Notes: generated from the sequence alone by a model not told the origin. Numbered from the stretch's first letter, positions 1 to 9,847 are shown. The stretch: DNA of 64,000 nucleotides from Anabaena azotica FACHB-119 (GCF_014697625.1 NZ_JACJSG010000006.1:153604-217603), one strand, 5' to 3'. Numbers and translations are program-made.

Positions 1-540
1 GGGATCAATCTGATTAAGCAAGAAAAACTGAGCTTGATTATGTTGGATTTCCTACTGCCCAAATTGAGCGGTTGGGAGGTATTTCAACAAATTCAAGCTA
101 ATCCAGAACTGAGGAAGATTCCCTTGGTGATTATGTCTGGGCGGAAGGAAGAGGTGACGGAAAAAATTCCCGAACCTTTTGAGTATTTTGAATTTCTCGG
201 TAAGCCTTTTGATCAGAAACAGCTAATTAACGCCATTAAGTCAGCAATGACTAAGGCTAAATTACCGCGCCAAGAGTTAGTAGGAGTCGGTGCTGCTGCT
301 AAGAATGGCAATGTTGCCACTGCTGCTACAAGTGGCGTTGTAGCAACTATTGCTCCACCTCCGGTTGCTACACCCACAGTTGCTGCACCTCCTACAGTCG
401 TAACTGCGGAAACAGACGCAGCCACGGCGGCGGAAATTCAAGCACTGAATGAAAAAGTTGCCAAAATGCAGGCAGAAATAGAAGGTTTGAAGAAACAGCT
501 TGCTCAAGTTGTCACTTTTATTAAGCAAAAAATTAAGTAG
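1..540 (+). CDS. Response regulator receiver protein, 5'-truncated by the window edge
   Basis: The reading frame is open from base 1, so the gene starts before the window; the TTG/ATG near 34-43 is internal. The visible part holds the second half of a CheY-like receiver domain: the phospho-acceptor Asp in LIMLDFLLPKLSGWEV and the conserved Lys in FLGKPF. After it comes a linker very rich in Ala, Thr, Val and Pro (about residues 95-130), then a C-terminal amphipathic, probably coiled-coil helix (EKVAKMQAEIEGLKKQL). No DNA-binding output domain follows, so it is likely a stand-alone receiver that signals through protein contacts, perhaps by oligomerising through the coiled coil. Its partner kinase is not identifiable; the kinases at 3.5-9.7 kb are on the other strand. 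Confidence 0.85.
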   Translation, partial: GINLIKQEKLSLIMLDFLLPKLSGWEVFQQIQANPELRKIPLVIMSGRKEEVTEKIPEPFEYFEFLGKPFDQKQLINAIKSAMTKAKLPRQELVGVGAAAKNGNVATAATSGVVATIAPPPVATPTVAAPPTVVTAETDAATAAEIQALNEKVAKMQAEIEGLKKQLAQVVTFIKQKIK

Positions 541-593
541 CCGCCGAGGAAAATTGTAATTGCTTATCACTGACATAACAAATTTGATAATAG

Positions 594-601
594 CGATCGC
601 T
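594..601. repeat. HIP1 octamer GCGATCGC (example)
   Basis: A perfect GCGATCGC palindrome. The same octamer or its core recurs through many genes and gaps in the window. HIP1 over-representation is a known hallmark of many cyanobacterial genomes and supports the taxonomic call. Confidence 0.8.
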
Positions 602-725
602 ATTCGTTTTTAGTGAAAATTCACGCCTGTTTCTTAGCTTGAACAAAAAAAGCAAGATCGCCTACCCGGAACGGGAGGCGACGAGATGAATTTTTGGGCG
701 GCGACGAGTTGACCTCCGACCATTA

Positions 726-905
726 TCAACCGATAGGTTGATCAGGGAGTGGGGTCAAGGAGGAGTCGCCAATCTTTGTATTTGGCAACCTATCAATCCA
801 GTCTTCAACCAACTGGGTTACTGTTTTTTCTCTAGATTCTGCATAAAATTTAAGCTTATCGTATCTTCTCTGAGAAAGCCTAATTCTGATAGATTTTTCC
901 TTCAC
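726..905 (-). CDS. Small ribbon-helix-helix (CopG/Arc-like) protein
   Basis: A 59-aa frame on the minus strand starting with GTG at 905-903 and ending with TGA at 728-726. The start is fixed because three stop codons lie in frame just upstream. The product begins MKEKSIRIRLSQRRYDKLKF and continues with a helix ending VTQLVEDWIDRLP. The pattern is a short basic beta strand followed by two amphipathic helices, as in CopG/MetJ-type ribbon-helix-helix DNA-binding proteins. Such proteins are commonly plasmid repressors or antitoxins. No toxin partner is visible next to it, and no good ribosome binding site precedes the GTG, so it could be an orphan antitoxin or a decaying gene. Confidence 0.55.
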   Translation of the reverse strand: MKEKSIRIRLSQRRYDKLKFYAESREKTVTQLVEDWIDRLPNTKIGDSSLTPLPDQPIG

Positions 906-984
906 GACGTATCACTACTATGGATACATCTATGGTAATATATAAATGGTCATTGACCCACCCACACGGCTGTAAACAACACCT

Positions 985-1012
985 GTAGAGACGCGATTAA
1001 TCGCGTCTCTAC
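985..1012. repeat. Perfect palindrome, GTAGAGACGY hairpin family
   Basis: GTAGAGACGCGATT is followed directly by its exact complement. Related hairpins with GTAGAGACGT arms lie at 23575-23602, 40403-40430 and 45387-45414, always in gaps between genes. Confidence 0.75.
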
Positions 1013-1360
1013 TAGCGGAGGCAACGAGCGTGAGTAAGGGGGAAGGGAATTTGCCACTGGGACGCATAGGCACACTCCATGTAAATTCTCGAATTAACAA
1101 TTAAACTGCCTGCGGGAGGCGGGCGGCTGCCTGGGTTCTGGCTCTTGCCAGATAAAGAGGGTTTCCCCCTCCAGATGCTACATAAGCCTCGGAGCGTTTT
1201 CGGTAACGCACATTGTTTTTGCAATGTTCCTAACAGAGCAGTGGCAAATGAGACAGGAAGCCAACACTTACTGCTTGCAGAAGTGTTGGTACTTCACTTA
1301 GCCTACGCTTTGCCGTAGGCTAATACTTTTGAGATACCCAATCCCCAGTCCCCAGTCCTG

Positions 1361-1501
1361 ACAGGTGTAGGTTTTTTATTGGTGTTCCAAAAACCTTGGT
1401 TTGGGGTGTAAGGGTATAGGGGTGTAGGGGTGGATGAAACAATGATTCTCTCGTTAGTTTTATAGTCCTTACTCACTGCTATATTAAAAACCTACACTTG
1501 T
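1361..1501. repeat. 141-bp miniature inverted-repeat element
   Basis: The left end ACAGGTGTAGGTTTTTTAT is nearly the complement of the right end ATATTAAAAACCTACACTTGT. The inside has a heptamer tract (GGGTGTA-type) and GGATGAAACAATGATT. A second copy starts at 5059 but lost its right end. Confidence 0.65.
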
Positions 1502-1733
1502 GAGAATCCCCAGTCCCCAATCCCCAATCCCCACCATTCCAGCATAGGATCATTTAATGGTATGTATAGTGACAATGCGTCACAAAAAGCCATCAAGCTA
1601 CTAGTGAGCGGTTTTGAGCTGAAAGTGACCATAAATTAAGAGCTAAAAAGATAAATGCAACTTTGGTCAAAGACAATGGATAGAATGAACTAAAGTGAGC
1701 CTTGATTTCTAATCGCCAAAACCTATATATCTC

Positions 1734-3296
1734 ATGGATTTTGCTAATCTTGCAGCACAGTTAAATGCTGGAACAATTTTGCCAGAGGGAATTGTCATTA
1801 TTACCCTCATGGGGGTTTTGATTTTTGATTTGATTTTGGGGCGTACATCCGCACGCTGGATTGGATATCTGGCGATCGCCGGTTTACTGTCGGCGGTTGT
1901 GGCCCTGTATTTCCAATGGGATGCAGTCAACCCCATCGCTTTTACTGGTGGCTTCAATAGTGATGACCTCAGTATTATCTTTCGCGGCATTATTGCCTTG
2001 TCTGCCGTCGTCACGATACTGATGTCCATCCGCTATGTAGAACAGAGTGGTACTGCTTTAGCGGAGTTCATCGCCATTTTGTTAACTGCGACTTTGGGAG
2101 GGATGTTTCTCTCCGGTGCTAGTGAGTTGGTAATGATTTTCATCTCCCTAGAAACCCTGAGTATTTCCTCTTATTTGTTGACAGGTTATACCAAGCGTGA
2201 CCCCCGTTCCAATGAGGCGGCGCTGAAATACTTGTTGATTGGAGCTTCCAGCACAGCAGTATTTCTGTATGGCGTGTCACTTTTATACGGACTGTCAGGT
2301 GGACAAACCCAACTGAGTGCGATCGCTGATGGCATCGTCGCCGCTAACCTTGGTCAATCTTTGGGTGTAGTCATTGCCCTGGTTTTTGTCATCGCGGGTA
2401 TTGGCTTTAAAATTTCCGCCGCACCCTTCCACCAATGGACACCAGACGTATATGAAGGCGCTCCTACCCCAGTCATTGCCTTTTTATCCGTTGGTTCCAA
2501 AGCAGCAGGCTTTGCTTTAGCTATTCGTCTGTTAACTACAGTCTTCCCCTACGTTGCTGAGGAATGGAAGTTTGTGTTCACAGCCTTAGCTGTTCTCAGT
2601 ATGGTCTTGGGTAACGTCGTCGCCCTAGCCCAAACCAGCATGAAACGGATGTTAGCTTATTCATCCATTGCCCAAGCCGGGTTTGTGATGATTGGCTTGA
2701 TTGCTGGTACTGATGCCGGATATGCCAGCATGATATTCTACCTACTGGTCTATCTATTCATGAACCTGTGCGGTTTCACCTGCATCATTCTCTTCTCCCT
2801 GCGGACAGGAACCGACCAAATTGCCGAATACTCTGGGTTATACCAAAAAGACCCACTCCTGACACTAGGTTTGAGTATCTCCCTGCTTTCCTTGGGTGGT
2901 ATTCCTCCCCTAGCTGGTTTCTTTGGCAAAATCTACTTATTCTGGGCTGGTTGGCAAGCTGGGCTTTACTGGATGGTCTTGTTAGGCTTAGTTACCAGCG
3001 TTGTCTCCATCTACTACTACATCCGTGTAGTCAAGATGATGGTAGTCAAAGAACCCCAAGAAATGTCTGAGGTAGTCAAGAATTACCCGGAAATTCGTTG
3101 GAATTTACCTGGATATAGACCGTTGCAAGTGGGTTTAGTAGTCACCTTAATAGCTACTTCCATCGCCGGAATTCTATCTAATCCACTCTTCACTTTGGCT
3201 AACAATTCTGTTACTAATACTGCCATCTTACAGCCAGAAAAAGTAGTTAGTACTCAGGTAAGTGCTATTCCTCCTGAGAAACCAGAAGGCTTGTAA
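1734..3296 (+). CDS. ndhB: NAD(P)H-quinone oxidoreductase subunit 2 (NdhB)
   Basis: 520-aa hydrophobic protein with about 14 membrane segments, matching the NdhB/NuoN family of proton-pumping subunits (Proton_antipo_M domain, roughly residues 125-420). Conserved landmarks visible are [17 protein letters not shown] and the Lys-containing helix around [17 protein letters not shown] sequence ([19 protein letters not shown]). In cyanobacteria NDH-1 complexes in the thylakoid take part in cyclic electron flow, respiration and CO2 uptake; NdhB is shared by all NDH-1 forms. The ATG at 1734 gives a normal family length. The gene stands alone, followed by a strong hairpin at 3317-3351. I see no other ndh gene nearby. 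Confidence 0.95.
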   Translation: MDFANLAAQLNAGTILPEGIVIITLMGVLIFDLILGRTSARWIGYLAIAGLLSAVVALYFQWDAVNPIAFTGGFNSDDLSIIFRGIIALSAVVTILMSIRYVEQSGTALAEFIAILLTATLGGMFLSGASELVMIFISLETLSISSYLLTGYTKRDPRSNEAALKYLLIGASSTAVFLYGVSLLYGLSGGQTQLSAIADGIVAANLGQSLGVVIALVFVIAGIGFKISAAPFHQWTPDVYEGAPTPVIAFLSVGSKAAGFALAIRLLTTVFPYVAEEWKFVFTALAVLSMVLGNVVALAQTSMKRMLAYSSIAQAGFVMIGLIAGTDAGYASMIFYLLVYLFMNLCGFTCIILFSLRTGTDQIAEYSGLYQKDPLLTLGLSISLLSLGGIPPLAGFFGKIYLFWAGWQAGLYWMVLLGLVTSVVSIYYYIRVVKMMVVKEPQEMSEVVKNYPEIRWNLPGYRPLQVGLVVTLIATSIAGILSNPLFTLANNSVTNTAILQPEKVVSTQVSAIPPEKPEGL

Positions 3297-3316
3297 GTTA
3301 TAACTCAATCTGTACT

Positions 3317-3351
3317 TTATCCCCCGATTTCTTCATAAAATCGGGGGATAA
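3317..3351 (+). terminator. Stem-loop after ndhB
   Basis: Perfect 14-bp stem (TTATCCCCCGATTT with its complement) and a 7-nt loop, 20 bp after the ndhB stop. No T-run follows, so it may be a 3'-end stabiliser rather than a classic rho-independent terminator. Confidence 0.55.
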
Positions 3352-3438
3352 ATTAAAAACACCCAGAAGTTATAGCAGTCGCCTGATAAATTAGGACATG
3401 ATCTAATCTTAAAACCTCTCATTTCAAAGACTTTCAAC

Positions 3439-3470
3439 CCTGTCACCTGTCACCTGTCCCCTGTCCCCTG
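3439..3470. repeat. Heptamer tandem repeat (CCTGTCA/CCTGTCC)
   Basis: About four and a half units of a 7-bp repeat of the STRR type known from Nostoc/Anabaena genomes. Confidence 0.8.
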
Positions 3471-3475
3471 CTATA

Positions 3476-3575
3476 CGCAACTGGCACTTAGGGTAGGGTG
3501 CGTCAGATGTGAAAAATCCTTGAATGTTTACGAAATTATTGGGGCTGACGCACCCTACAGTTAGTTTAGTCCTAA
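3476..3575. repeat. Degenerate copy of the CGCAACTGGCAC palindromic element
   Basis: ACGCAACTGGCAC lies at the left and TTAGTCCT at the right; inside are GGTGCGTCAGATGTG and GGGGCTGACGCACCC as complementary blocks. It resembles the better preserved elements at 60807-60933 and 35481-35605 and the partial copy near 6790-6885. Confidence 0.5.
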
Positions 3576-3583
3576 CACCAAGA

Positions 3584-4894
3584 CTATTTAACAGGAATAT
3601 TAATAATAAACTCTGCACCTTTACCTAGTTCTGAATTTACCTCCAGCTTACCGCCGTGTTTTTGCACAATGATTTGCTGAGAAATTGATAATCCTAAACC
3701 TGTACCTTTACCGACAGGTTTGGTAGTAAACAAACTATCAAAAATTCTGGCTTTATTTTCTTGAGACATTCCCAGACCATTATCTCTAATTTTAATTACA
3801 GCTTGACTTTTATCTTCACTCAACATTGTTTGGATAATAATTTGGGGAATGTGAGTTATCAATGCTTGAGTATCATCTGCATAATTACTATTGAATGATT
3901 CATCCAAAGCATCGATAGCATTAGCTAAAATATTCATAAATACTTGGTTTAATTGCCCTGGAAAGCAGTTAATTAAAGGTAGATTACCATAATCTTTTTT
4001 AATTTCAATATTAGCACGACTTCCCACTGATTTTAATCGATGTTTCAGAATTAAAATAGTACTATCAAGACCTTCGTGGATATTAAACTGAATCTTGTTT
4101 TCTGTATCTGCTCTAGAAAAGATTCGCAGGCTCTTACTAATATCTCGGATGCGCTGTATACCTTCTTTCATGGAAAAAATCAAATTAGGTAAATCAGAAC
4201 GCAGGTACTCTAAATCTATTTCGTTGATTTCATTTTGAATTTCTGGTACAGGATTAGGGTAATGTTGCTGATATAGGTCAATGAGATGACTCATGTTTTG
4301 CAGGTAGGTCAGAGTATGACCTAAATTCCCATAAAGACAACTAACTGGGTTATTAATTTCATGAGCTAAACCAGACATTAATTGACCAAGGACAGACATT
4401 TTTTCTTGTTGTACAAGCTGGAGTTGCGATTCTTTTAAGTCTTGTAATGCTTGGTTAAGTTCATCAGTGCGTTCAATCACTCTTTTTTCTAAATTTTTGG
4501 TTAAATTTCTTAGTTGTAAATGTGTAGATATACGAGCTAATACTTCTGCTTTATGGAAAGGTTTGGTGATGTAATCAACTGCACCTAAACTTAACGCCTG
4601 TACCTTACTGTTTGTGTCAGCAACGGCTGTCATGAAGATTACAGGAATATCTTTAGTTTCTGGATGATTTTTCAAATGCTTACAAGTTACAAAGCCGTCC
4701 ATTACTGGCATCATCACATCTAACAAAATTAAATCTGGTAATCTAGTTTGTATTTGTTGAAGTGCTTTTTGTCCATCCATTGCTGTAGCTACTTCAAAAC
4801 CTTCGTCGGTCAATGATTCAGATATAATTTCGAGATTGGTGATGGTATCGTCTACAACTAAAATAAAGTTATTTTCAGCTGATGTATTAGGCAT
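3584..4894 (-). CDS. Receiver-histidine kinase (REC-HisKA-HATPase), no membrane domain
   Basis: 436 aa. The N-terminal receiver domain has acidic pair DD at 15-16, phospho-acceptor Asp59 (LLDVMMPVMDG) and Lys111 (YITKPF). A coiled coil (about 128-165) leads to a dimerisation/phospho-acceptor domain with His178 in LAHEINNP, then an HATPase_c domain with N box NILANAIDALDE, G1 DNGLGM and G2 GKGTGLGLSIS. There is no transmembrane segment or PAS/GAF domain, so the input is probably phosphotransfer to the receiver from another kinase: a REC-fused kinase for signal relay in the cytoplasm. It is paralogous to the next gene (5508-6722) with the same architecture. The target regulator is unknown. Confidence 0.9.
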   Translation of the reverse strand: MPNTSAENNFILVVDDTITNLEIISESLTDEGFEVATAMDGQKALQQIQTRLPDLILLDVMMPVMDGFVTCKHLKNHPETKDIPVIFMTAVADTNSKVQALSLGAVDYITKPFHKAEVLARISTHLQLRNLTKNLEKRVIERTDELNQALQDLKESQLQLVQQEKMSVLGQLMSGLAHEINNPVSCLYGNLGHTLTYLQNMSHLIDLYQQHYPNPVPEIQNEINEIDLEYLRSDLPNLIFSMKEGIQRIRDISKSLRIFSRADTENKIQFNIHEGLDSTILILKHRLKSVGSRANIEIKKDYGNLPLINCFPGQLNQVFMNILANAIDALDESFNSNYADDTQALITHIPQIIIQTMLSEDKSQAVIKIRDNGLGMSQENKARIFDSLFTTKPVGKGTGLGLSISQQIIVQKHGGKLEVNSELGKGAEFIINIPVK

Positions 4895-5058
4895 TTGATT
4901 TAAATTTGTTTATTTTCGGGAAGGGGAAGATTTTAATTACTCAGTTCTGAGTAAAGTAGAAAGCACTCTGATACCCCTTAATTAAGTTTTCCCCACGGAT
5001 ATGGATTAATAACGAGTAATATCAAGTTGTAGAGCAAGGTAGGGATGGGGGAGTGCTG

Positions 5059-5206
5059 ACAGGTGTAGGTTTTTTATTGGTGTTCCAAAAACCTTGGTTT
5101 GGGGTGTAAGGGTGTAGGGGTGTAGGGGTGTAGGGGAGCCAGTCGCGTGGGCGGGTTCCCCGACTTGAGCGAACTGGCGTGTGGATGAAACAATGATTTT
5201 CTCGTT
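5059..5206. repeat. Second, right-truncated copy of the 141-bp element
   Basis: It shares ACAGGTGTAGGTTTTTTATT, the following CCAAAAACC block and the GGATGAAACAATGATT block with 1361-1501, but has about 45 extra bases in the middle (around 5137-5181). It ends where the GTAGGGGCGGGTT palindrome begins, suggesting that the palindrome replaced or interrupted its right end. Confidence 0.6.
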
Positions 5207-5207
5207 A

Positions 5208-5269
5208 GTAGGGGCGGGTTTACCAAGATCATCATTAATCATCAAAGGTATTTATCAACCCGCCCCTAC
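5208..5269. repeat. GTAGGGGCGGGTT palindromic element
   Basis: 13-bp arms GTAGGGGCGGGTT / AACCCGCCCCTAC around an AT-rich core. Related copies are at 16468-16531 and 44883-44945. Confidence 0.75.
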
Positions 5270-5350
5270 CCATATATCTGTCGCATTCTTTTTTCAAATT
5301 GGTATTACTTAACACTCAGCACTCAGATGCTTATAACATTCTCAAGAAAC

Positions 5351-5383
5351 ACAGGTGACAGGTGACAGGTGACAGGTGACAGG
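5351..5383. repeat. Heptamer tandem repeat (ACAGGTG)
   Basis: Between four and five perfect 7-bp units. Confidence 0.85.
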
Positions 5384-5507
5384 AAGAAGAATATAGGGAA
5401 TAGTTGTGTCTCTTTTATTTGCTGCTAGTGTGTAGTCGCGCCCTTTGGGAGGCTTATATTCAGCAGTTTCCCTTTGCTGTCACCTGTACCCTGTCACCTG
5501 TCCCCTG

Positions 5508-6722
5508 TTATACTTGCTGAATGGGGATGGTAATTAAAAATTGTGCGCCTTCGCCTGGGGTGGATTTTACCTCTAGGCTACCACCATGTTTTTCTACAAT
5601 AATCTCATGAGCGATCGCTAGTCCCAAACCTGTACCTTTTCCTAAAGGTTTGGTAGTGTAGAATTGCTCAAATATAGTCTGTTGTACATCTAGGGGAATA
5701 CCCACCCCGTTATCAGCAATTTCCACTAATATCGATTTTTGATCATCTGTCACTGCTGTGCGAATCTTAATTGTCAGTTCGTTATCTCTTTTTTTGTTAA
5801 TTACTGACTCTTCTAAAGCATCGATGGCATTAGCCAGCAGATTCATGAATACTTGATTCAATTTTCCAGCGTAGCACTCTACCAAAGGTATGTCACCATA
5901 CTCTTTGATAATATTAATTTCTGGGTTTGTGGCTGAAGCTTTGAGGCGGTGACTTAAAATGATGATGGTGCTATCAATGCCTTCATGAATATTGAATAGT
6001 TGAAATTCTGCATCTTCTAATCGGGAAAATAATCGGAGCGATCGCACAATTTTTTCAACCCGCTCAGTCCCCATCATTAGGGAAGATAATAAATTTGGTA
6101 AGTCTTGTTTAATAAACTCTAATTCAATGTCTTGAGAAAATTTTTGGATCTCTGGAATTGGATTAACTGTATAATTTTCGTATAACTTGATTAAATTTAA
6201 TAAATCTATGATATTATTTTGAGCATGAATCAAATTTCCATAAATAAAATTAACCGGATTATTAATTTCATGAGCAATTCCTGCCACTAATTGTCCCAGA
6301 GAAGACATTTTTTCTTCTTGTGCTAACCTCAACTGAATCCGTCTTAATTCTAAGTGGACATTAATTCTTGCTAATACTTCTTCATGTTGAATCGGTTTAG
6401 TAATATAGTCAACTGCCCCTAGCTGTAAACCTTTGACTTTATCAACTGTATCAGACCGAGCCGTCATGAAAATTATCGGAATATCTTTGGTTTTTGCATC
6501 AGCTTTGAGATAACGGCAAGTTTCAAATCCATCAATACCAGGCATCATTACATCTAATAAAATTAAATTGGGTAATGATTTTCTGGCTTTGGCTAAAGCA
6601 CTTTGTCCATTTTTGGCTACAGTAACTCGAAAACCAGCTTGATTGAGAATGTCAAACAAAACTTTGATGTTAGTTGGGATATCATCTACAATTAGGATTG
6701 AGTTATTTATGGGACTGCTCAT
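5508..6722 (-). CDS. Receiver-histidine kinase, paralogue of the 3584-4894 gene
   Basis: 404 aa with the order REC (Asp57 in LLDVMMPGIDG, Lys109 in YITKP), short coiled coil, HisKA-like helix with His151 (IAHEINNP), HATPase_c with NLLANAIDALEE, DNGVGI and [11 protein letters not shown]. No sensory or membrane segment. The domain plan and many blocks (QVFMNLLANAIDALE, GIDSTIIIL) match the neighbouring downstream kinase, so the pair probably arose by tandem duplication and diverged; the linker between REC and kinase core is shorter here. It may act with the large membrane hybrid kinase (6891-9695), whose terminal receiver could pass phosphate on; that is inference from neighbourhood only. Confidence 0.9.
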   Translation of the reverse strand: MSSPINNSILIVDDIPTNIKVLFDILNQAGFRVTVAKNGQSALAKARKSLPNLILLDVMMPGIDGFETCRYLKADAKTKDIPIIFMTARSDTVDKVKGLQLGAVDYITKPIQHEEVLARINVHLELRRIQLRLAQEEKMSSLGQLVAGIAHEINNPVNFIYGNLIHAQNNIIDLLNLIKLYENYTVNPIPEIQKFSQDIELEFIKQDLPNLLSSLMMGTERVEKIVRSLRLFSRLEDAEFQLFNIHEGIDSTIIILSHRLKASATNPEINIIKEYGDIPLVECYAGKLNQVFMNLLANAIDALEESVINKKRDNELTIKIRTAVTDDQKSILVEIADNGVGIPLDVQQTIFEQFYTTKPLGKGTGLGLAIAHEIIVEKHGGSLEVKSTPGEGAQFLITIPIQQV

Positions 6723-6789
6723 CTGATAATCCTGCTAAAACATCTTAGTTTCAGAACCATTTTTATTTAAGTTATAATCAAACTAACTG

Positions 6790-6885
6790 TAGGGTGTGTC
6801 AGCCCCAATAGTTTCGTACAAATTCAAGAATTTTCCACATTTGACGCACCCTAATATTGTGTTAGTTGCGTAAGTCCTGATAAAG
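6790..6885. repeat. Partial copy of the GCGTAAGTCCT palindromic element
   Basis: The block GTGTCAGCCCCAATAG, the block TTTGACGCACCC and a right end TTGCGTAAGTCCTGA are present, while the left AGGACTTACGCA end is missing. Same family as 60807-60933. Confidence 0.55.
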
Positions 6886-6890
6886 TAAAG

Positions 6891-9695
6891 TTAACAAGAT
6901 ATATAAGGTTGAATCATCTCTACGATCGCCTCATCCTCAAACTCGGCAATTAATTCGGCAACTTTATCAGAAAACTCGGTATATTTTTCATCTAATTCCC
7001 TAATTCTGTTAATTTCCTCTTGAATACCTGTAACATAACCTGCTTTAGCCGCTTGATATAGATTTAATAATTCTTTACTAGGGGGAAATATAATTTCCTC
7101 TGTGTCTAGATACATACTTGTTGAAGGCTCATCAGGAGAATAAATCCATTTTAAAAATAGATGACTTTGTAATATATCAAATAATTCCTCAGCATCGATA
7201 GGCTTTGATAGAAAATCGTTACAGCCTGCTGCTTGACTCTGTTGACGGGTAAAGTTAGATACACTAGCAGAAGCAGCAATAATCACTATATTTTGAAACT
7301 CTGCTTGAGAACGGAGAATTTTCGTCATTTGGAAGCCATCGATTTCCGGCATTGCTAAATCGGTGATAATTAGATCAGGCTGACAAAGTTTTGCCTGTTC
7401 TAACCCCTCTTCTCCGTTACTTGCTTCAATCAATTTAAACCCTATTGGGGATAATAGACTAGTAAAAACGGAACGATTTTCCCAAACATCATCAACAATT
7501 AAAATAGTTTTTATTTGACCTTTATAACCAATAATATTTTTTGTGATCTTAGATGATTTAGGTGATATCTCAGAATCAACTATTGGTAATTCTAAGTCAA
7601 ACCAAAACTTAGTTCCCTGCTCATAGGTGCTTTCAACTTTAATCTCACTACCCATCAATTCTATAATTTGGCTACTAATTGCTAACCCTAAGCCTGTACC
7701 CTCTGATTTGTGAGAATTATTTCCTACTTGCTCAAAAGGCAAAAATATTTTTTTAAGCTGTTCGGTCGTCATGCCGATACCTGTATCCTCAATTTTAAAT
7801 CTGATTTTACTGACTGGTAACTGTTGATGCTGAGTAGGAATTATTGTGTCCTCGCTACTAATGACTTCCACAGTAAAAGTGACTTTACCATATTTTGTAA
7901 ACTTAATAGCATTACCTAAAATATTAATTAAAACTTGACGTAAGCGTTTTTCATCAGCATGGACAGCAGTTGGTAACTGATGATCCGCATGATAGATAAA
8001 CGCAATTTGTTTTTGCTCGGCTTTAAGACGAAAGATATCACCAACGCCTAAAAGTAGTTGTTCTAAATGAAATTCTTTAGGAGACAGTTCTAATTTCTTA
8101 GCTTCGATTTTGGCAATATCTAAAATATCATTAATTAAAGTCAGTAAATGAGAGCCACAATCGTAAATAATCTGACAACCTTCCAATTGCTCATCAGTGG
8201 CATTAGCATCAAATTGGAGAATCTGAGCATAGCCAAGAATACCATTTAGTGGTGTGCGTAATTCATGGCTCATATTAGCTAAAAATTCACTTTTAGCACG
8301 GTTAGCTGCATCAGCAGCTTCTTTAGCGGCTGTAATTTCGGCTGTTCGTTCTGCAACTCTTTTTTCTAATTCTTGATTAGTCTGTGCTAAAGCTGTAAAA
8401 GAATCACGTAATTGTCCAGCCATTTTATTAAAAGATGTAGAGAGAATACTCAGTTCTTTTAATTGAGAAATTGTCACTTTTTGGTCAAGGTTGCCAGAGG
8501 CGATCGCACTACTGGCTTGAGTTAATTGTAAAATAGGGTGGACAATCCAACGAGAAGTATATACACCCATTGCTGTGGATAAGATCAGCGCCCCCACGCA
8601 AAGTATAATAGTTGTGCGATTATTAGTATTAATTTGTGCCATAAAATCACTTTCAGGCACAGTCACAACTATTAACCAATCTAAACCTAATTGATCATTC
8701 CAAGGTTTTACTTGGACAAAATACTTTTCATCTTGCAAATATAGTACAGCTTGTTGATAATCCTTGATATTTTCAAATTTACCGAACTTTTGCTGAAGAT
8801 AACTAGCAGTTTGTTGAATTAAATAATTTTTGCTTTGGAGTGCTGAAAGTCTGCGTGCTTTTCCATTAATCACATCGTATGGAGCATCACGAGTTGAAGA
8901 TGCTACGATTAATCCAGAACGCTCTAGAATAAATACTTGTCCTGTTTGACCTACTTTTAAATTAGCTAAAAATCTGCTAATTTGTGTTATAATTAAATCA
9001 ACACTCATCACACCAACAAATTTATTACTACTATCATTGATGGGATAATTTGCAGATATAGATAAAATTTCGGGTTTATCTTCCCATTGATAAATTTGAC
9101 TCCAAGCTGGTTTACGTAACCTCACCGCGTCTTTGTACCAACCTTCTACACGCGGATCGTAGATTTTCACGGCTGTTAATGTTTGGCGATCGCCTTTATC
9201 ATTAGTTTCATAAACGTAAAGTTTGCCAATACCCTTGTTTTGGGACACTTCATTAATTAATAGGCTACCGTTGTTTAACCGTTCAACGCCAATAAACTCT
9301 CCTTGGGGATTAGCAAAACTAATGTAACCAACATCAAATACCTGCATTTGCCGCCAGAAATAACGTCCTGTCAGTTGAAAATCCTTCAGGTTTAGCATTT
9401 CTAGCTGTTTAGCATCCACATTAATTTGATTAATCTGATGAGGAGATGCTAAATAACTGTCCAGATGTTGATCAACCAGCCCATTCACCTTCATCATTAA
9501 CTGATCAGCTAGTTCATTCACCGCCTTCTGTCCATTTCTGAAAGACAGATAGCCTACAAGACTGACTGCGGTGAAAATTTGCAGCACAAAGGGAACTATT
9601 AAAATTAGGCGTAAAGATAACTTTTGAGCAGTTTGGACAGGAGAATGAATCATACTATTAACTTGCAGCAGCAAAGAAGGCTTAGAGGCAATCAT
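6891..9695 (-). CDS. Membrane hybrid sensor histidine kinase (dCache-HAMP-HisKA-HATPase-REC)
   Basis: 934 aa. Membrane helix about residues 28-50, an extracytoplasmic double-Cache-like sensing domain (about 60-350; typical block [17 protein letters not shown]), a second helix (about 360-382), HAMP (380-432), coiled coil, HisKA with His477 in [11 protein letters not shown], HATPase_c (G boxes DTGIGM and GTGLGLAIS), then a receiver (about 735-850) with Asp in [10 protein letters not shown]. Family knowledge says dCache domains bind small ligands such as amino acids outside the cell. The C-terminal 80 residues are acidic and helical, reminiscent of a linker or degenerate partner domain; no clear Hpt His is seen. 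It lies in line with two REC-kinases, so a phosphorelay is plausible. Confidence 0.92.
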   Translation of the reverse strand: MIASKPSLLLQVNSMIHSPVQTAQKLSLRLILIVPFVLQIFTAVSLVGYLSFRNGQKAVNELADQLMMKVNGLVDQHLDSYLASPHQINQINVDAKQLEMLNLKDFQLTGRYFWRQMQVFDVGYISFANPQGEFIGVERLNNGSLLINEVSQNKGIGKLYVYETNDKGDRQTLTAVKIYDPRVEGWYKDAVRLRKPAWSQIYQWEDKPEILSISANYPINDSSNKFVGVMSVDLIITQISRFLANLKVGQTGQVFILERSGLIVASSTRDAPYDVINGKARRLSALQSKNYLIQQTASYLQQKFGKFENIKDYQQAVLYLQDEKYFVQVKPWNDQLGLDWLIVVTVPESDFMAQINTNNRTTIILCVGALILSTAMGVYTSRWIVHPILQLTQASSAIASGNLDQKVTISQLKELSILSTSFNKMAGQLRDSFTALAQTNQELEKRVAERTAEITAAKEAADAANRAKSEFLANMSHELRTPLNGILGYAQILQFDANATDEQLEGCQIIYDCGSHLLTLINDILDIAKIEAKKLELSPKEFHLEQLLLGVGDIFRLKAEQKQIAFIYHADHQLPTAVHADEKRLRQVLINILGNAIKFTKYGKVTFTVEVISSEDTIIPTQHQQLPVSKIRFKIEDTGIGMTTEQLKKIFLPFEQVGNNSHKSEGTGLGLAISSQIIELMGSEIKVESTYEQGTKFWFDLELPIVDSEISPKSSKITKNIIGYKGQIKTILIVDDVWENRSVFTSLLSPIGFKLIEASNGEEGLEQAKLCQPDLIITDLAMPEIDGFQMTKILRSQAEFQNIVIIAASASVSNFTRQQSQAAGCNDFLSKPIDAEELFDILQSHLFLKWIYSPDEPSTSMYLDTEEIIFPPSKELLNLYQAAKAGYVTGIQEEINRIRELDEKYTEFSDKVAELIAEFEDEAIVEMIQPYISC

Positions 9696-9752
9696 TAGCC
9701 ATTATTTTGCCCAATCTTGAGCTGCAATATCACAAGGTGATTCATTCTTTGT

Positions 9753-9836
9753 AGGGAAAGGGGAAAGGGGAAAGGGGAAGAGGGAAAGGGGAAAGGGGAA
9801 GGGGGAAAGGGAAAGGGGAAATAGGGAAAGGGGGGA
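9753..9836. repeat. GGGGAAA heptamer tandem repeat tract
   Basis: About ten imperfect units of GGGGAAA/GGGAAAG downstream of the WD40 gene and upstream of the hybrid kinase. Confidence 0.85.
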
Positions 9837-9847
9837 GAATAATTAAT

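Larger units (their letters stand above)
906..1733. other. Repeat-rich intergenic region upstream of ndhB
   Basis: No convincing gene. It contains a perfect 28-bp palindrome at 985-1012, a short palindrome around 1299-1322 (TAGCCTACG...CGTAGGCTA), and a 141-bp inverted-repeat element at 1361-1501, the last flanked on both sides by CCCCAGT-type tandem repeats. The ndhB promoter should lie in the last 150 bp, but I see no unambiguous -35/-10 pair. Confidence 0.6.
4895..5507. other. Gap between the two paralogous kinases, filled by repeats
   Basis: It holds a truncated copy of the 141-bp element (from 5059), heptamer GGGTGTA repeats (5101-5136), a palindromic GTAGGGGCGGGTT element (5208-5269), an AGGTGAC tandem tract (5351-5383) and a block near 5340-5440 that resembles 26185-26270. 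No gene is seen. Confidence 0.65.

Noticed and set aside
738..938. 66-codon plus-strand frame
   Set aside because: It lies opposite the ribbon-helix-helix frame, which has a recognisable protein pattern; the plus-strand product is Phe/Cys/Trp-rich and family-less.
1012..1224. 70-codon minus-strand frame
   Set aside because: Composition and repeats look non-coding; no start signal or family pattern.
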